NCBI GenBank assembly: GCA_023627715.1
Contig: JAMAHW010000108.1
Span: 57,778 to 121,777, forward strand
Reading direction: 5' to 3'
From: Periconia sp. R9002
Lineage: Eukaryota; Ascomycota; Dothideomycetes; Pleosporales; Periconiaceae
Length of the DNA: 64,000 nucleotides
A program made the position numbers and the translations under genes. Of this stretch, positions 11,101 through 21,651 are shown in pieces (positions within the stretch are counted from its first letter, which is position 1; the number at the start of each line of letters is the position of its first letter). Under the pieces are notes generated by a model. That model was not told where the DNA came from and searched no databases. It saw only the letters and a program-made list of their open reading frames with translations.

Positions 11101-13841
11101 AAAGCAAATTCTTATTGTTCTTGATTTCTCTTCTTTGTCTATATTCACACATGTTTATGATACGGTATTCACGAAGAAAAATTCTTTGGTTTTTCGGAAG
11201 GAAGGAAGGGTGTATTGTTTTTATTTTACACTGTTTGTTTATAGTAGCGATGCATTGCGATACGGGTTTCTTCTTCTCGCTTCAAACTTCTTCAATACCA
11301 TTTCAACCATTTTTGATATCCCCCCAATTCCTCCATCCATCCATCCCTCACCTCCCTCTCGGTTCCCCATCCCCCTCCCTTTTCCCGCACGCACGAGATC
11401 TGCATAAGACTCGTCACCTTGGCGCCATGGCATGTGCCGGGAAATTAGATACCGTCCGTAACCTTAGCTGGAAAAAAAAAATATCTGGGGGCCAAGCAAG
11501 CTCATGCATTACCTACATTACATATACCTTGCTTTTGCACCCGGGCCCCGCGTCGCCCTCGCCCCCTCGCCTCGCCTCGCCTGGGGCCGGACCTGGGCTC
11601 AATCGGCCCGGCAAAGGGAGTAAGAAGAGCGATTTTTGTTGTTATTGATAAGTAAACAATATTGTTACTGGATTGGATTGGATTGGATTGGAGAGAGAGG
11701 GGGGGGGGGGGGGTGGCTTGGGATGATGACTGTGTTTACGTGCGTACGACGACGACGAGGACGTACGATTGATGTGATATTGTGATAGGATAGGGAGGGG
11801 TGTTGCTGTATTTGGAGAGTCTTGCGTTGCCCTCCGGGTAAATTCATCTTGTCCTGACTACCCATTTTTCTTTTTTTTTTTTTTGAATGGGGGAAGGGGG
11901 GAAGGGAGGGAGGGGATGTAAGATTAATAACGCAGTGTTAATACAGCCCCCAGCCAGTGGGTGAACAAAATAGTACATCGATATTGGTGCTTACGTACGT
12001 TACGTGTGTGTGTGTGTGATTATAGATCATTGTTCTCAAGGCTCCCTTTGGTTGCATATACACACATGCATAGGTACATAATCCAACCTAAAATAACCCC
12101 TCTCCCATGTATACTGCCCTACTATATAGATAAGTACAGTATACTATTCAAAGACAGACTCGTTAATCAGGTGGAGGTCAGGTCATGTCCCTTCTCAAAC
12201 GCGTCTATCTAGGTACTTATTCATTTCATTCCCCACTACCCTCTCCCGAACGTACTAGGTAGATCAGACTAAAAACGTGGTAACGTACGATATTAACAAG
12301 GGGGTGTATATAACATAACCACACATCAATACCCCTAAAACTCCCTCTTCCCTCTAAATATGTCTGCTTTGTCGGATGTTGTTTCTTTTAGTGTTTCTAC
12401 GTTAGGTATATAGGTGCTGTATAAACTTCTTCACTACTTAGACGTAAAATTTTATGTATGAATAAATTTAAATATAAGGAGTCAAAATGATTCTTCCTTC
12501 CCTTCTCCACAACCCCCTTCCCGTTTCCATATCTATCCTACGAAGAAATATATACAAAGTATTTCTTCAAGGATAGAGTACGCAAAGGACGTATAGTATA
12601 AACGCAAGGGAAGAAAATAAAAGGAAATGAAAAGGTTGATAAGGATTTTTCCATACCCTTTACTCCCAGCTGCTTACGAGAAAGAATACACGTATGGAGG
12701 GATGAGTGAGTGATCGTGTTGAGTGAGTAAGTAGGATACCGATACCGCCCTCTTTAACCCATACCCTCAACCTTAGAAATATGAATTTGGGGTTGGAAGA
12801 GTGAGTGAGTTAGTAAGTGAGGTTATTATGGGATGGGATGGTATAGCACTAGGATACTACACGCACGCACGCACGTACGTACGTACGCAAAGTAAATATC
12901 TCCACAAGCGACCAAGTTTTCTTTTTCATAGTACGTACCAGAACATATAGGCATCAATACATCAACATCTCTCAACAAAAAAGCGTTACGTTCTTGACGA
13001 ATACGCCAGATACATCGACGACGGTATAGCATATGTAGTCAAAAGTAGATACATATGTATATAGGCTAAGCTACATTACATTACATACGTCCGGAGAAAA
13101 TAGCAAGCGTTAAAGTAGGATGAGTCTCAGCGAGAAAGATACCTACCTACCTATGTTTCTGTATAAGTACATAGGTAAGTGCTACTAATACCGTTAGTGA
13201 TAACGCTGATTGTTTGCGAAGGTTAAAGACGCTCTTGATAGGAGGGAAGTGTTAGGTACGTAGTATTCATGTTTGTGGTTTCGATTTGGAGTGGAAGGAC
13301 TGAGTGAGGTGCTGCTGGATATTACTGTAGCGCTACGCATGAGTGGTGACGAGGTGTGGTGTGTTTGCATGGATAGATGGATGGACATGGGGTAGGTGGG
13401 TATGCGTGTTAGAAGAAAACGAGAAAGAGGTTTGTCGTCTTTGGAGAAAAAGGATTTTGATAGGAAAGCTCTTTTTGCCTTTTTTTCTTCCTTCATGAGC
13501 TAAACCCCCAATGAGAAAGAAAGAGGGAGAGAAAGAAAAGATGATGATATAGAGAAGGTGTAATCTTTTATACAACAACGCAAAGAAGAGCATCAGAAAC
13601 AGGAGAAAAAAAGCAAAGCTAATCATTCTTCCCTCTTCTTTTTTTTCTCTCTAAAAAATGGCGTAGCGCGTTGATACTTAGTTACACAGCGCATGGATAG
13701 TTCCACAGCGCATGATGATGAATGGATTATCTCTAGCGGACAATCCCTCGAACATGTACAAAAAGAAAAAAAAAATATCCACAATGCTTCCCCCTTCAAC
13801 GCCATACCATAGAATAGACAACCCCTCTCGGCGCCATACCA
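11101..13841. other. Intergenic region (converging gene ends)
   Basis: Lies between the 3' ends of the Zn2Cys6 gene (plus) and RGP1 (minus), so it should hold both 3' UTRs. The sequence is AT-richer with many short repeats: GGATT units and a G run at 11671-11713, a T run near 11868, a GT repeat near 12005, and ACGC/ACGT tetranucleotides near 12862-12890. No convincing coding frame. Confidence 0.5.
11671..11713. repeat. (GATTG)n, (GA)n and poly-G simple repeat cluster
   Basis: Four GATTG pentamers run directly into a GA dinucleotide stretch and a run of more than a dozen G. Confidence 0.9.
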
Positions 13842-16444
13842 TCAAATAGGCAGCCCCTCCTCATCCGGTTTCTCGACATTCCCGCTCACAGCACCGTATA
13901 TTCTAACAGGCACTTTGACCTCAAAGCTCTCAGCCGGTAAACGCTCGACCGCGGCGAGCATGATCCCGCGGTCGTCGCTTGAGATTTCCTCGAGCAATTC
14001 ATCCCAGTACGTTTCCTTGTGCTCTTCCTGCGTCGTCAGCCGCGGGGTGATGAACTCGACGCGCAGCTTCCACTCGAGACTGATGCCGCTGGTGCAGAAC
14101 TCGGGCGTCGCAGTAGGGGGGATGGTGGGTGAGAAGGATAGTCGCTGGGCGAAGAGGGCGTTTTCGGAGAAGGAGGCGTGGACTTTGCGGGTGACGCGGT
14201 AGATGGAGGCGTTGGAGCGCAGGGCGATGGCTGGGTCGACAATCTCCGAGGTTTCGAGTGATACATGCACTGAGTAGGAGGGTATGTCGGAGTTTGTGAA
14301 ATCGATGGTTGCGGACATGGTCTCGCCGAGGCGGTATGCGGGGCGACCGAGCATGATGACGGCCACGCGTCGGCCGCTGCGGGCGATTTCGAAACGGTTG
14401 GAACTCTGGTTCGATGCCCCCGTCAGATTGCTGCGTAGGATGGCGAAGTCAATTGATTCTTTCATGCTCTGCGGCTCTTCGACCATGGAAGAGCGGCGGC
14501 CGGGTATGGTTTCTGTGGGTGATAGTAAACCCAAGCTGGAGTATTCCCTTGGCTTATTCAAGAGGTTGTCGATGTATTCTGCGAAATCGTCGTAGGATGA
14601 AGGGTCTGATGCTGCTTTCAGGTTGCCTTTCTTTCCGGGGGAACCGTTTGCCCCGTTGGGTGAAGAGTCCAAGCTGGAGGTCTTTGCTTGATCGCGAAGT
14701 ATGATATACGGAGACATTAGGTCATGACCCAATATCTCGCCTCTGCCTGTCTCTTATCAGCTAACATTCATAATTTGTGACAGGAACGGACATACTGTTT
14801 ACGCTACCAAATACCCGGAACGGGACATCCACTTGTTTTACTTGATGCTCTTTGGAGGAAGTTGGCCGCTGCGTCCCAATGGTAAGATGGTAGGCTGTTT
14901 TGATTGTCCGCCCTTTATAAGTTGGAGGCAGCCCACGCGGTAATGTGAAAGTGTAGGTATAGCTACGGCTTTCCCCCGGAGCCAATTGAAGGTCGACGAA
15001 TAGAATTGATTGGGGTGTAGTGATCAACGGCACAGTTTTGGAGCTCGCAATCCCCCTCATTTCGCGAATACTGGAAGGTTCGGAGGACCCTAACAAGCCT
15101 CCTAGAGACTCGCCTATGTTCGACCACCCCAGAGCGCCAAACAGGCCGCTTTCCCGTTTCGTGCGTTCCACGCCAACCACACCCCCTCCACCTTGGCCTC
15201 CTACTACGCCTTTCCTTTTCACCTCCTCAAATGGCGCTTGATTTACTAGAGACCCGTCCAATGTGAAGGATCCCATAATTTGAGCATAGCCCATCATCAG
15301 CGACTCCGGCTGTTTGCGCTGACCAGGGGGAGCTAATTGGGAGGCTTGTCTCTGATGAACTGCCCGTGAAAGAAGGCGGGCTGTTGGCTGGGACACATAA
15401 TCAGATGCCAATGTCTCGTTGGAGTTGTTGCTCATCGAGTAAAATTCCCCACTGCTCCTAGGGGTGCCGTTCATACTTGAGCCGGAAAGTATGCGAGCGA
15501 CGGGTGAAAGAGCCTCGTTACTTGGTTTTGATGGTAGTTCGGGGCGCATTCGAGGGGATGCTTCCTGCACTTGGGGCATGGGTATCCTTTGGCCGGTCGC
15601 GAAATCATCGGTCTGAATGAGACCGGGCGACGCATCATTGGGCGCAGGCGCTGCGGGGAATTTGAAATTATGGGATATGGAGTTGGATCCCTTTCGAGGT
15701 GGTCGCGGTATTCCAGGGGTGGTAGGTGTAGTGGAGTTGGCAGATGGCCTTCGTGCTGACCTGCCAGGAAGCGAGTATTCGTGAGCGCGTTCGTTCTGAA
15801 TGGGCGGAGAGAAGGCCCCACCGGCCAAAGGGGAATGCTGTGGTAAAGACCGCCCACCTGGCGACCCAACTTGAAGATATTAGCATAGGCTACCAGACAA
15901 GGAGCTGGCACATACCTGACAGAGGACTCGGCCTGCCCGGTATGACCTGTAGACTGGCTGATCTGCCGTGACCACGCGCCGGGCGGCGTGGAGAACTTGT
16001 GCCTTCATAACTCAGCTCTGTAGCAGCATCGGTCCCCATTGACATGATGGAGAGTGAACGGCCGTGGGCATGCTTGCGTGCTCCTGGAGTTGTGTTTCCA
16101 TTGTTTAGGGAGGCGCTCGGCTGATTGGGTGAGCGATCGTGGTTCACGGGCAGCGGCGAGCTGAGGGATAGCGCTGGACGATGTCCGCGATGATTCTGGG
16201 CGGCGGTTTGGGAGACGAAGGAGGAATTGCGCGATAGAGAGGGGCGTGTGGAGGAGTGGACGGGAGGTAGCTTGCGCTGCCGCTCCCCGCCATGGTGAGC
16301 AAAGCCATTCACTTTGCGGATTGGCGATCGGTCGCTGCCCTGGGGAGGAGCGACATTCTTGAAGGTTATGGTGCACTCAATGTCTTCGCCGGCGAACACG
16401 GTCGAGTTCTTCCATTCCACGAACACGCGGATGTTCGAGGACAT
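13842..16444 (-). CDS. RGP1: Rgp1, subunit of the Ric1-Rgp1 GEF for Ypt6/Rab6
   Basis: Rgp1 pairs with Ric1 at the Golgi to activate the Rab GTPase Ypt6 in endosome-to-Golgi retrieval (family knowledge). The N-terminus reads IRVFVEWKNSTVFAGED followed by CTITFKNVA, the arrestin-like opening strand pair of this family. Exons on the minus strand are 16444-15916, 15869-14796 and 14746-13842. The introns are 46 and 49 bp with GTATGT donors, and both junctions keep frame, giving 835 residues. The second junction yields VNSRGEILGHDLMSPY, matching the conserved HDLM-NPY-type segment before the C-terminal half. A long Ser/Pro/Arg-rich, probably disordered insert occupies roughly residues 40-230, as is usual in filamentous-fungal orthologues. 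The gene converges with the Zn2Cys6 gene. No lesion was seen. Confidence 0.85.
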
Positions 16445-17193
16445 GGTAGGGGGAGGAAGCGCGGTCGAAGACGCGGGCTGCGGGATTGCGAGCAGCTCAT
16501 GAGCCTTGCCGATTCAACGACATGACGACCAGTCAGACGTCAACTGGGAGGCCGGCGTCCTGGATTTCGGGCTATCTGGTATTAATTAAGGCGGGAGAGA
16601 GAATGGAATAGAATATAGTATCGATGTTATGCTACGTGAGAGTAGAGCACTCGGCACTACTCCGTCATGCACGACCCTCGGGGTTCCGCTCAGCCAAATC
16701 TGCAAACAGCCTAGCGCACGAGTTTAATCCCGCTCTCCTTGGATACAGGCACATGCACATTGATACCTCCACATCCATTGAACATATATCAGCATAATTG
16801 CATTCGGTCGTCACCAGAAATCCGCTATCTGGTGTCGCGTCTAAAAAATGTGTCTCGCCTATCTCCCATCTTACAAATTGAAACCACACTAGGGCGAAAG
16901 TGACATAAGGGCACCTGGTACATATTGAGGCAGATGTGTGTAGATCTCACCTTCACCATACTCTCAACGCCGTTTGTTTAACGCGTGTACACGGGATTAT
17001 ACACACTTGAAAATCTATCGTATATCGGAAGGTGGACGTCTATGATTTCCAATGCATATGTTCGAGCCGACAGGTGGTTAGCCAACATTCGAAGGGTCCT
17101 CGATGATATCTTGTTAGAGCCGAATCGACTCTGTGTGTTTGACCAGGAGGTAATGCTGGTGAATATATGGAGAGTATTCGAGTTACTGTTAGT
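16445..17193. other. Intergenic spacer
   Basis: Separates the 5' end of RGP1 from the 3' end of RPR2, both on the minus strand. It should contain the RGP1 promoter and RPR2 3' UTR. No additional gene or structured element was recognised. Confidence 0.5.
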
Positions 17194-17697
17194 TCACACA
17201 CTAGCAGTAGGTGTTGTGGTGGGGGTTGTTTGTTGGATAGAAGTCATGGACTGTTCTTCGTCACCCACCCCCTCTTCCGATGAGGGGGCTTTGGGCTTGC
17301 GTTCCGCCTTACTCTTCTGCTTCGTAGCTCCAACGGGGAATCTCTTTTTCGCTCCGCAGAATGTACAGCCAACAACCAGGACATCCGCCCATGGTTTTTT
17401 AGCGCCCTTGCTGTCGTTTTCAATGGTATGTGTAGCAGTCCGTCCGGGTATCAGTACAGTGTTGCATGTTTTGCAGATGGTCCGCTTCAGGTCTGCAGAA
17501 AGCCTGACTTGGCTTTTCCGAGACACTGTCTGTAAATCAGACCCCAGCTGTAAGGCGAGACTTGACGGAACGGATGCGGAAGAACCAGTAGGAGAATGTA
17601 AAGTCAGATATGTGGCAGCCTGGTACAAGAACGTGGCTCGAGCATGCAAGTGTCTGTTTGGGACTCCTTTTGTCTTGGGGGGTTTTTCTTTGACCAT
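17194..17697 (-). CDS. RPR2: Ribonuclease P/MRP-type subunit Rpr2/Rpp21/Snm1 family
   Basis: A 167-residue basic protein of the Rpr2/Rpp21/Snm1 family, a subunit of the nuclear RNase P ribonucleoprotein that removes tRNA 5' leaders. The start at 17697 (MVKEKPPKTKG) is chosen because the family begins just before a helix of the type RATFLYQAATYL, seen at residues 20-31; the frame stays open further upstream but with no conserved sequence. A zinc ribbon is formed by CKTC (Cys75, Cys78) and CTFC (Cys111, Cys114), with the basic patch CGAKKRFPVG after the last cysteine. The C-terminal tail is low-complexity and Thr/Pro-rich. The gene is intron-less and divergent from SUB2 across 608 bp. It could be the RNase MRP paralogue Snm1, but the compact size and ribbon spacing favour Rpr2. 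Confidence 0.82.
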   Translation of the reverse strand: MVKEKPPKTKGVPNRHLHARATFLYQAATYLTLHSPTGSSASVPSSLALQLGSDLQTVSRKSQVRLSADLKRTICKTCNTVLIPGRTATHTIENDSKGAKKPWADVLVVGCTFCGAKKRFPVGATKQKSKAERKPKAPSSEEGVGDEEQSMTSIQQTTPTTTPTASV

Positions 17698-18305
17698 GTT
17701 GTGTACAAGTAGCAGGCTGAATGTCTGAAACCGGCGTACTGCAGGTAGTTGAAAGGTTGATGAGTTGGAGGCAATGAGTGGCTCTCGCAGGTCCTGAAAA
17801 GAAAAGAAATGCGGACAGGCTAGATCAGCATTGTGAAAGCTACACGACAGGATCAAAAAGAATTAATTTTCAGAAAATAAGAAAGAAAAAAAATCGTGTA
17901 AAATCGAATAAACGAATTTTACTGAAGCTTCCGAATCTCGAGGTGGTAGGAATAGAGGCAAGGGCTGACTCATACGCGCGCGAACAATTCGAGGTTGTTT
18001 GTGGCTTAGCGGGACTTGGCGCGTCTGAGCCTACTTTTCCAGCTTGTACGCCATCCTTCTTCATAAGCCAGGCTGCACCAGCACTTCCTCATTCACCCTC
18101 CATTCACCTCAACTCTCTCATCGCGCCACCGTACAAAACTTTCTTGTTCTCCTCTGCCAAGACTCGGCTACCGCCTTAACCTCGCCTCGGACCCTCTGCG
18201 ACAACGTTGGCCGTGTGATTGACTTCATACACGTCCCGCTCTCTCCGACACGCACCCCACTCCATCTACCTTTACTTTCACTCAACCCTTTAACTTCCAT
18301 TCACC
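17698..18305. promoter_or_regulatory. Shared divergent promoter region RPR2 / SUB2
   Basis: A 608-bp interval separating two head-to-head genes for RNA metabolism. An A-rich tract (about 17850-17905) lies nearer RPR2 and a C/T-rich tract (18080-18300), typical of fungal housekeeping leaders, precedes the SUB2 ATG. No clear TATA box. Co-regulation is an inference from geometry only. Confidence 0.5.
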
Positions 18306-20218
18306 ATGTCTCACGAGGAGGATCTCATCGACTACTCTGACGAGGAGCTTCCTCAGAACGAGACCCCCGCCAACGGTAGCGCCGCTGCCCCAGCCGGCGG
18401 TCTTGCGGCAAACGAAGCAGCTGGCGACAAGAAGGGCAGCTATGTCGGCATCCACTCGACCGGTTTCCGCGACTTCCTTCTCAAGGACGAGCTCGTTCGA
18501 GCAATCACGGACTGTGGCTTCGAACATCCTTCCGAGGGTTAGTTTAATGATTTTCCCCTCAGCCTTCCATCCACCTGAAAGCGTCCGTCCATCCATCTAT
18601 CCGTCCGTCAGCGCAACCGAAGCGAGTTTGTTTGGGCACCGGTATATTCATCGCGCGCGCAACCAATCTGGAGTAGGGATTAGCCCAGTCCAGCGGTATC
18701 ACGGCTTCGTGTCATTTGCGCTTTTGTTGGATGCGCCTGCTTGTCATGGCTCAGCGGCCGTGCATGCTCTTCGCTGCATATATTTTTGGGGGATCATCTC
18801 AGCTTCTTATGGATAATTTGCGGCGGAAGATAATCCCTGGCCAATTGTGTCAGGTCGTGAAAGAGATGGGCATTGTTGTTTTTCTATCCATGACAGAACT
18901 TCACTCATAAGATGGACGGACGCTTTCTGCCGCTTCGTTTCGACCGTTTGAAATATCTCTCTGACAAATACCTCTCCCACAGTCCAGCAAGTTACGATTC
19001 CTCAGGCCATTCTCGGAAACGACGTCCTTTGCCAGGCCAAATCCGGTCTTGGAAAGACTGCTGTCTTTGTTCTAGCTACCCTCCAACAGATGGACGAGAA
19101 GCCCGAGCCTGGCGTTGCCACCATCCTCGTCATGTGCCACACCCGTGAATTGGCCTTCCAGATCAAGAACGAGTACAATCGGTTCGCCAAGTTCCTCCCC
19201 GATGTCAAAGTTGGTGTCTTCTATGGTGGAACACCGGTCCAGAAGGATATTGAGCTCCTCGCTAACAAGGAAACCCACCCCCACATCATAGTTGGCACTC
19301 CTGGTCGTATTAACGCTCTTGTGCGTGATAAGAAGCTCCGCCTTGCCAATCTGAAGCACTTCGTTCTCGACGAGTGTGACAAGATGTTGGATCAGCCTGG
19401 TTAGTATCCGCCCTTTTTGACTTCGTCGTTGTCTAACACGCCTTCAGATATGCGCAATGATGTGCAGACCATCTTCAGAGCTACCCCAGCTCACAAACAG
19501 GTCATGATGTTCTCTGCCACCCTGGCCAAGGACGTTCGCGTGACTTGTAAGAAGTTTATGCAGAACCCGCTTGAGATTTATGTGGATGACGAGAAGAAGC
19601 TTACTCTCCACGGCCTTCAACAGTACTATGTACAGCTTGACGAACGTGAGAAGAATCGGAAGCTTAACGATCTTTTGGATTCGCTCGAGTTCAACCAGGT
19701 CATCATCTTCGTGCGATCCACACTCCGTTGCACAGAGCTTGACAAGCTTCTGCGTGAATGCAATTTCCCCAGTACTGCAGTCCACTCCGGCATTGGTCAA
19801 GAGGAGCGGTATGTGAATCCAAGCTCTAATCAAGTAGATTGCGTACTGACATCGTAATAGTATCAAACGTTACAAAGACTTCAAGGACTTCCAGACTCGT
19901 ATCTGTGTCTCGACTGATATCTTCGGCCGTGGTATCGATGTTGAGCGTATCAACGTTGCCATCAATTATGACATGCCCGACAAAGCCGACGCATATCTGC
20001 ACCGTGTCGGCCGTGCTGGTCGTTTCGGTACCAAGGGTCTCAGTATCTCCTTCGTCAGCAGCACCGAAGATAAGGAGGTTCTCAAATCGATCGAAGAACG
20101 TTTCCAGGTTTCCTTGCCGTAAGTTCAGCATACTCATAGTGAAAGCTCAAGCGTCTAACTTGTTCTTAGTGAATTCCCCGAGGACGGTATTGATGCCTCC
20201 ACTTACATGGACAACTAA
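18306..20218 (+). CDS. SUB2: ATP-dependent RNA helicase Sub2 (UAP56/DDX39B orthologue)
   Basis: Sub2 is the DEAD/DECD-box helicase needed for spliceosome assembly and TREX-dependent mRNA export in the nucleus. The N-terminus [14 protein letters not shown] is diagnostic of the family. Exons 18306-18537, 18983-19399, 19448-19808, 19861-20118 and 20170-20218 join in frame to 438 residues, the usual family length. Visible motifs are the Q region after [11 protein letters not shown], motif [17 protein letters not shown]-type [15 protein letters not shown], motif II DECD, SAT, and motif [12 protein letters not shown]. The C-terminus is DASTYMDN. Introns 2-4 are 48-52 bp, but intron 1 is 445 bp with a GTTAGT donor, far longer than its siblings. 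It shares a promoter region with RPR2. Confidence 0.96.
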
Positions 20219-21651
20219 AAGAAGGGAGGCGTTGTCGGTGTAAGGTCTCTGCTTGATGGTTACGTGTTAGTGAAGTTGAGTTTCGTCTATGGAATGACTT
20301 GGCCTCTAATGGAGCACGGTAAAAAAAATTCAGCTCGGCGTCGGGAGGATCATTATCGGAGCGGGTCATGTATTTTAGCCGCACTATGAAGACTGGAACG
20401 TAGTACTCCCATCAAAGGTCAATGTGAAAAAAGGAAATTGGAAACAAATGTGCCCCATACCAACTGTGCTGCCCTGTACTGTAGCATCTTTTCGCTGGAG
20501 AATACATGACGGTCTTCGTACCGAGAACAAAGAACTATGGCATTCAAACGCAGCGTTAATCGAAAACGTGTCGTGTAGGCAAAATAATCTCGCGCTTTGT
20601 GCATACAGTTGGTATACCAGCTGAATCACTAAACACAGAAGCAGAAGCCTAAGCTTCAAAGGTAGAGACAAGCAATCTATATGGAACCATCCTTGCACAT
20701 GCTTGAAAGTGGAGCCAGCGTACAAAAAGACAGACGTCTCAGAATTCTGCTTTTTGCGCAGGTCATTTTAGTAAATCTGAACGAAAGCTGAAGGTTCGGG
20801 TTGACTGCTACCATATATTCGCTGGTGTCGATGTTTGTTTCATGGATTTATGGTCTTGTAGACCGTGCTGCTGATCTACCTAGGTAAGCTGTATGCCAAT
20901 TGAGGCAGAAATGTAATGTCACTGCCACGCTATCAACTAAATTGGATGACTTATTGGTTCGCGTTATCGATACGAAAATCAACCGACATCTAGTTTACAA
21001 GAACCACACATGCTGTATCTCCCAAACCACTTATTTGGTGACGGCTACTATTGATGCTTTACGAGCTTGTCAGTTTCTCCAGCAAAGTGCTTATCTTCTC
21101 CCACTTCTTCTAGCTTGCGGCTTTATTATTTGCTTCCTTCCAAGGGTACATACGACGATTGCGTGGGCATCTAGACCGCATCGGTCATTCTTACCAACTT
21201 CCATCCGCCTTCTTACACCATACTCGTAGCGCCTCAATCCTCTCAGTCTGCTCAAAAAATTGGAGGATCTCGCAGTTCTCCGAACATGTGCAATTCCACG
21301 TGGGAAGAAGCGACAATCAGATTCGCTTTTCAAGAATATGCCAAATTTTTGACAAGAAACGAATCTCGCCGCGAACGCTCTGGTGCGGCCTCACATGTTG
21401 TGAGGACGACTGCGCCCCGTGTTTGCCAACCCCTCTCAAGACCTTGGCCTTCTTAGTCGGTCCGTAGGACTTCTTCCAGGCCTCTCACTGCAGAGTATGA
21501 CAGTGTTTAAGTATCTTGGATGTCGTGTAAGACATAAAATGTTTGTTTATTTGAGCTCTTCGTCGGTTTTCTTCGTACTGCAGCAACTGCGGCTCGTTCT
21601 GTCCAATATATGGCCTAGTCTTGTTTCATCTCATATAACTTGGACATCGAC
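20219..21651. other. Intergenic region, SUB2 3' flank and symporter promoter
   Basis: Holds the 3' UTR of SUB2 and the upstream region of the phosphate symporter. No coding frame is convincing. A CACGTG box lies about 350 bp before the symporter ATG. Confidence 0.5.
21297..21302. promoter_or_regulatory. CACGTG E-box, candidate Pho4/NUC-1 site
   Basis: A palindromic CACGTG followed by GG lies 350 bp upstream of the phosphate symporter ATG. Basic helix-loop-helix regulators of phosphate starvation (yeast Pho4, Neurospora NUC-1) bind this core, so the position suits phosphate control. The hexamer also occurs elsewhere in the window, so by itself it is weak evidence. Confidence 0.35.

Noticed and set aside
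10491..11648. 385-codon plus-strand frame overlapping the end of the Zn2Cys6 gene
   Set aside because: Arg/His/Pro-rich composition is typical of a shifted frame through GC-rich coding DNA.
16985..17728. 247-codon plus-strand frame
   Set aside because: Antisense to RPR2, whose zinc ribbon is unmistakable.
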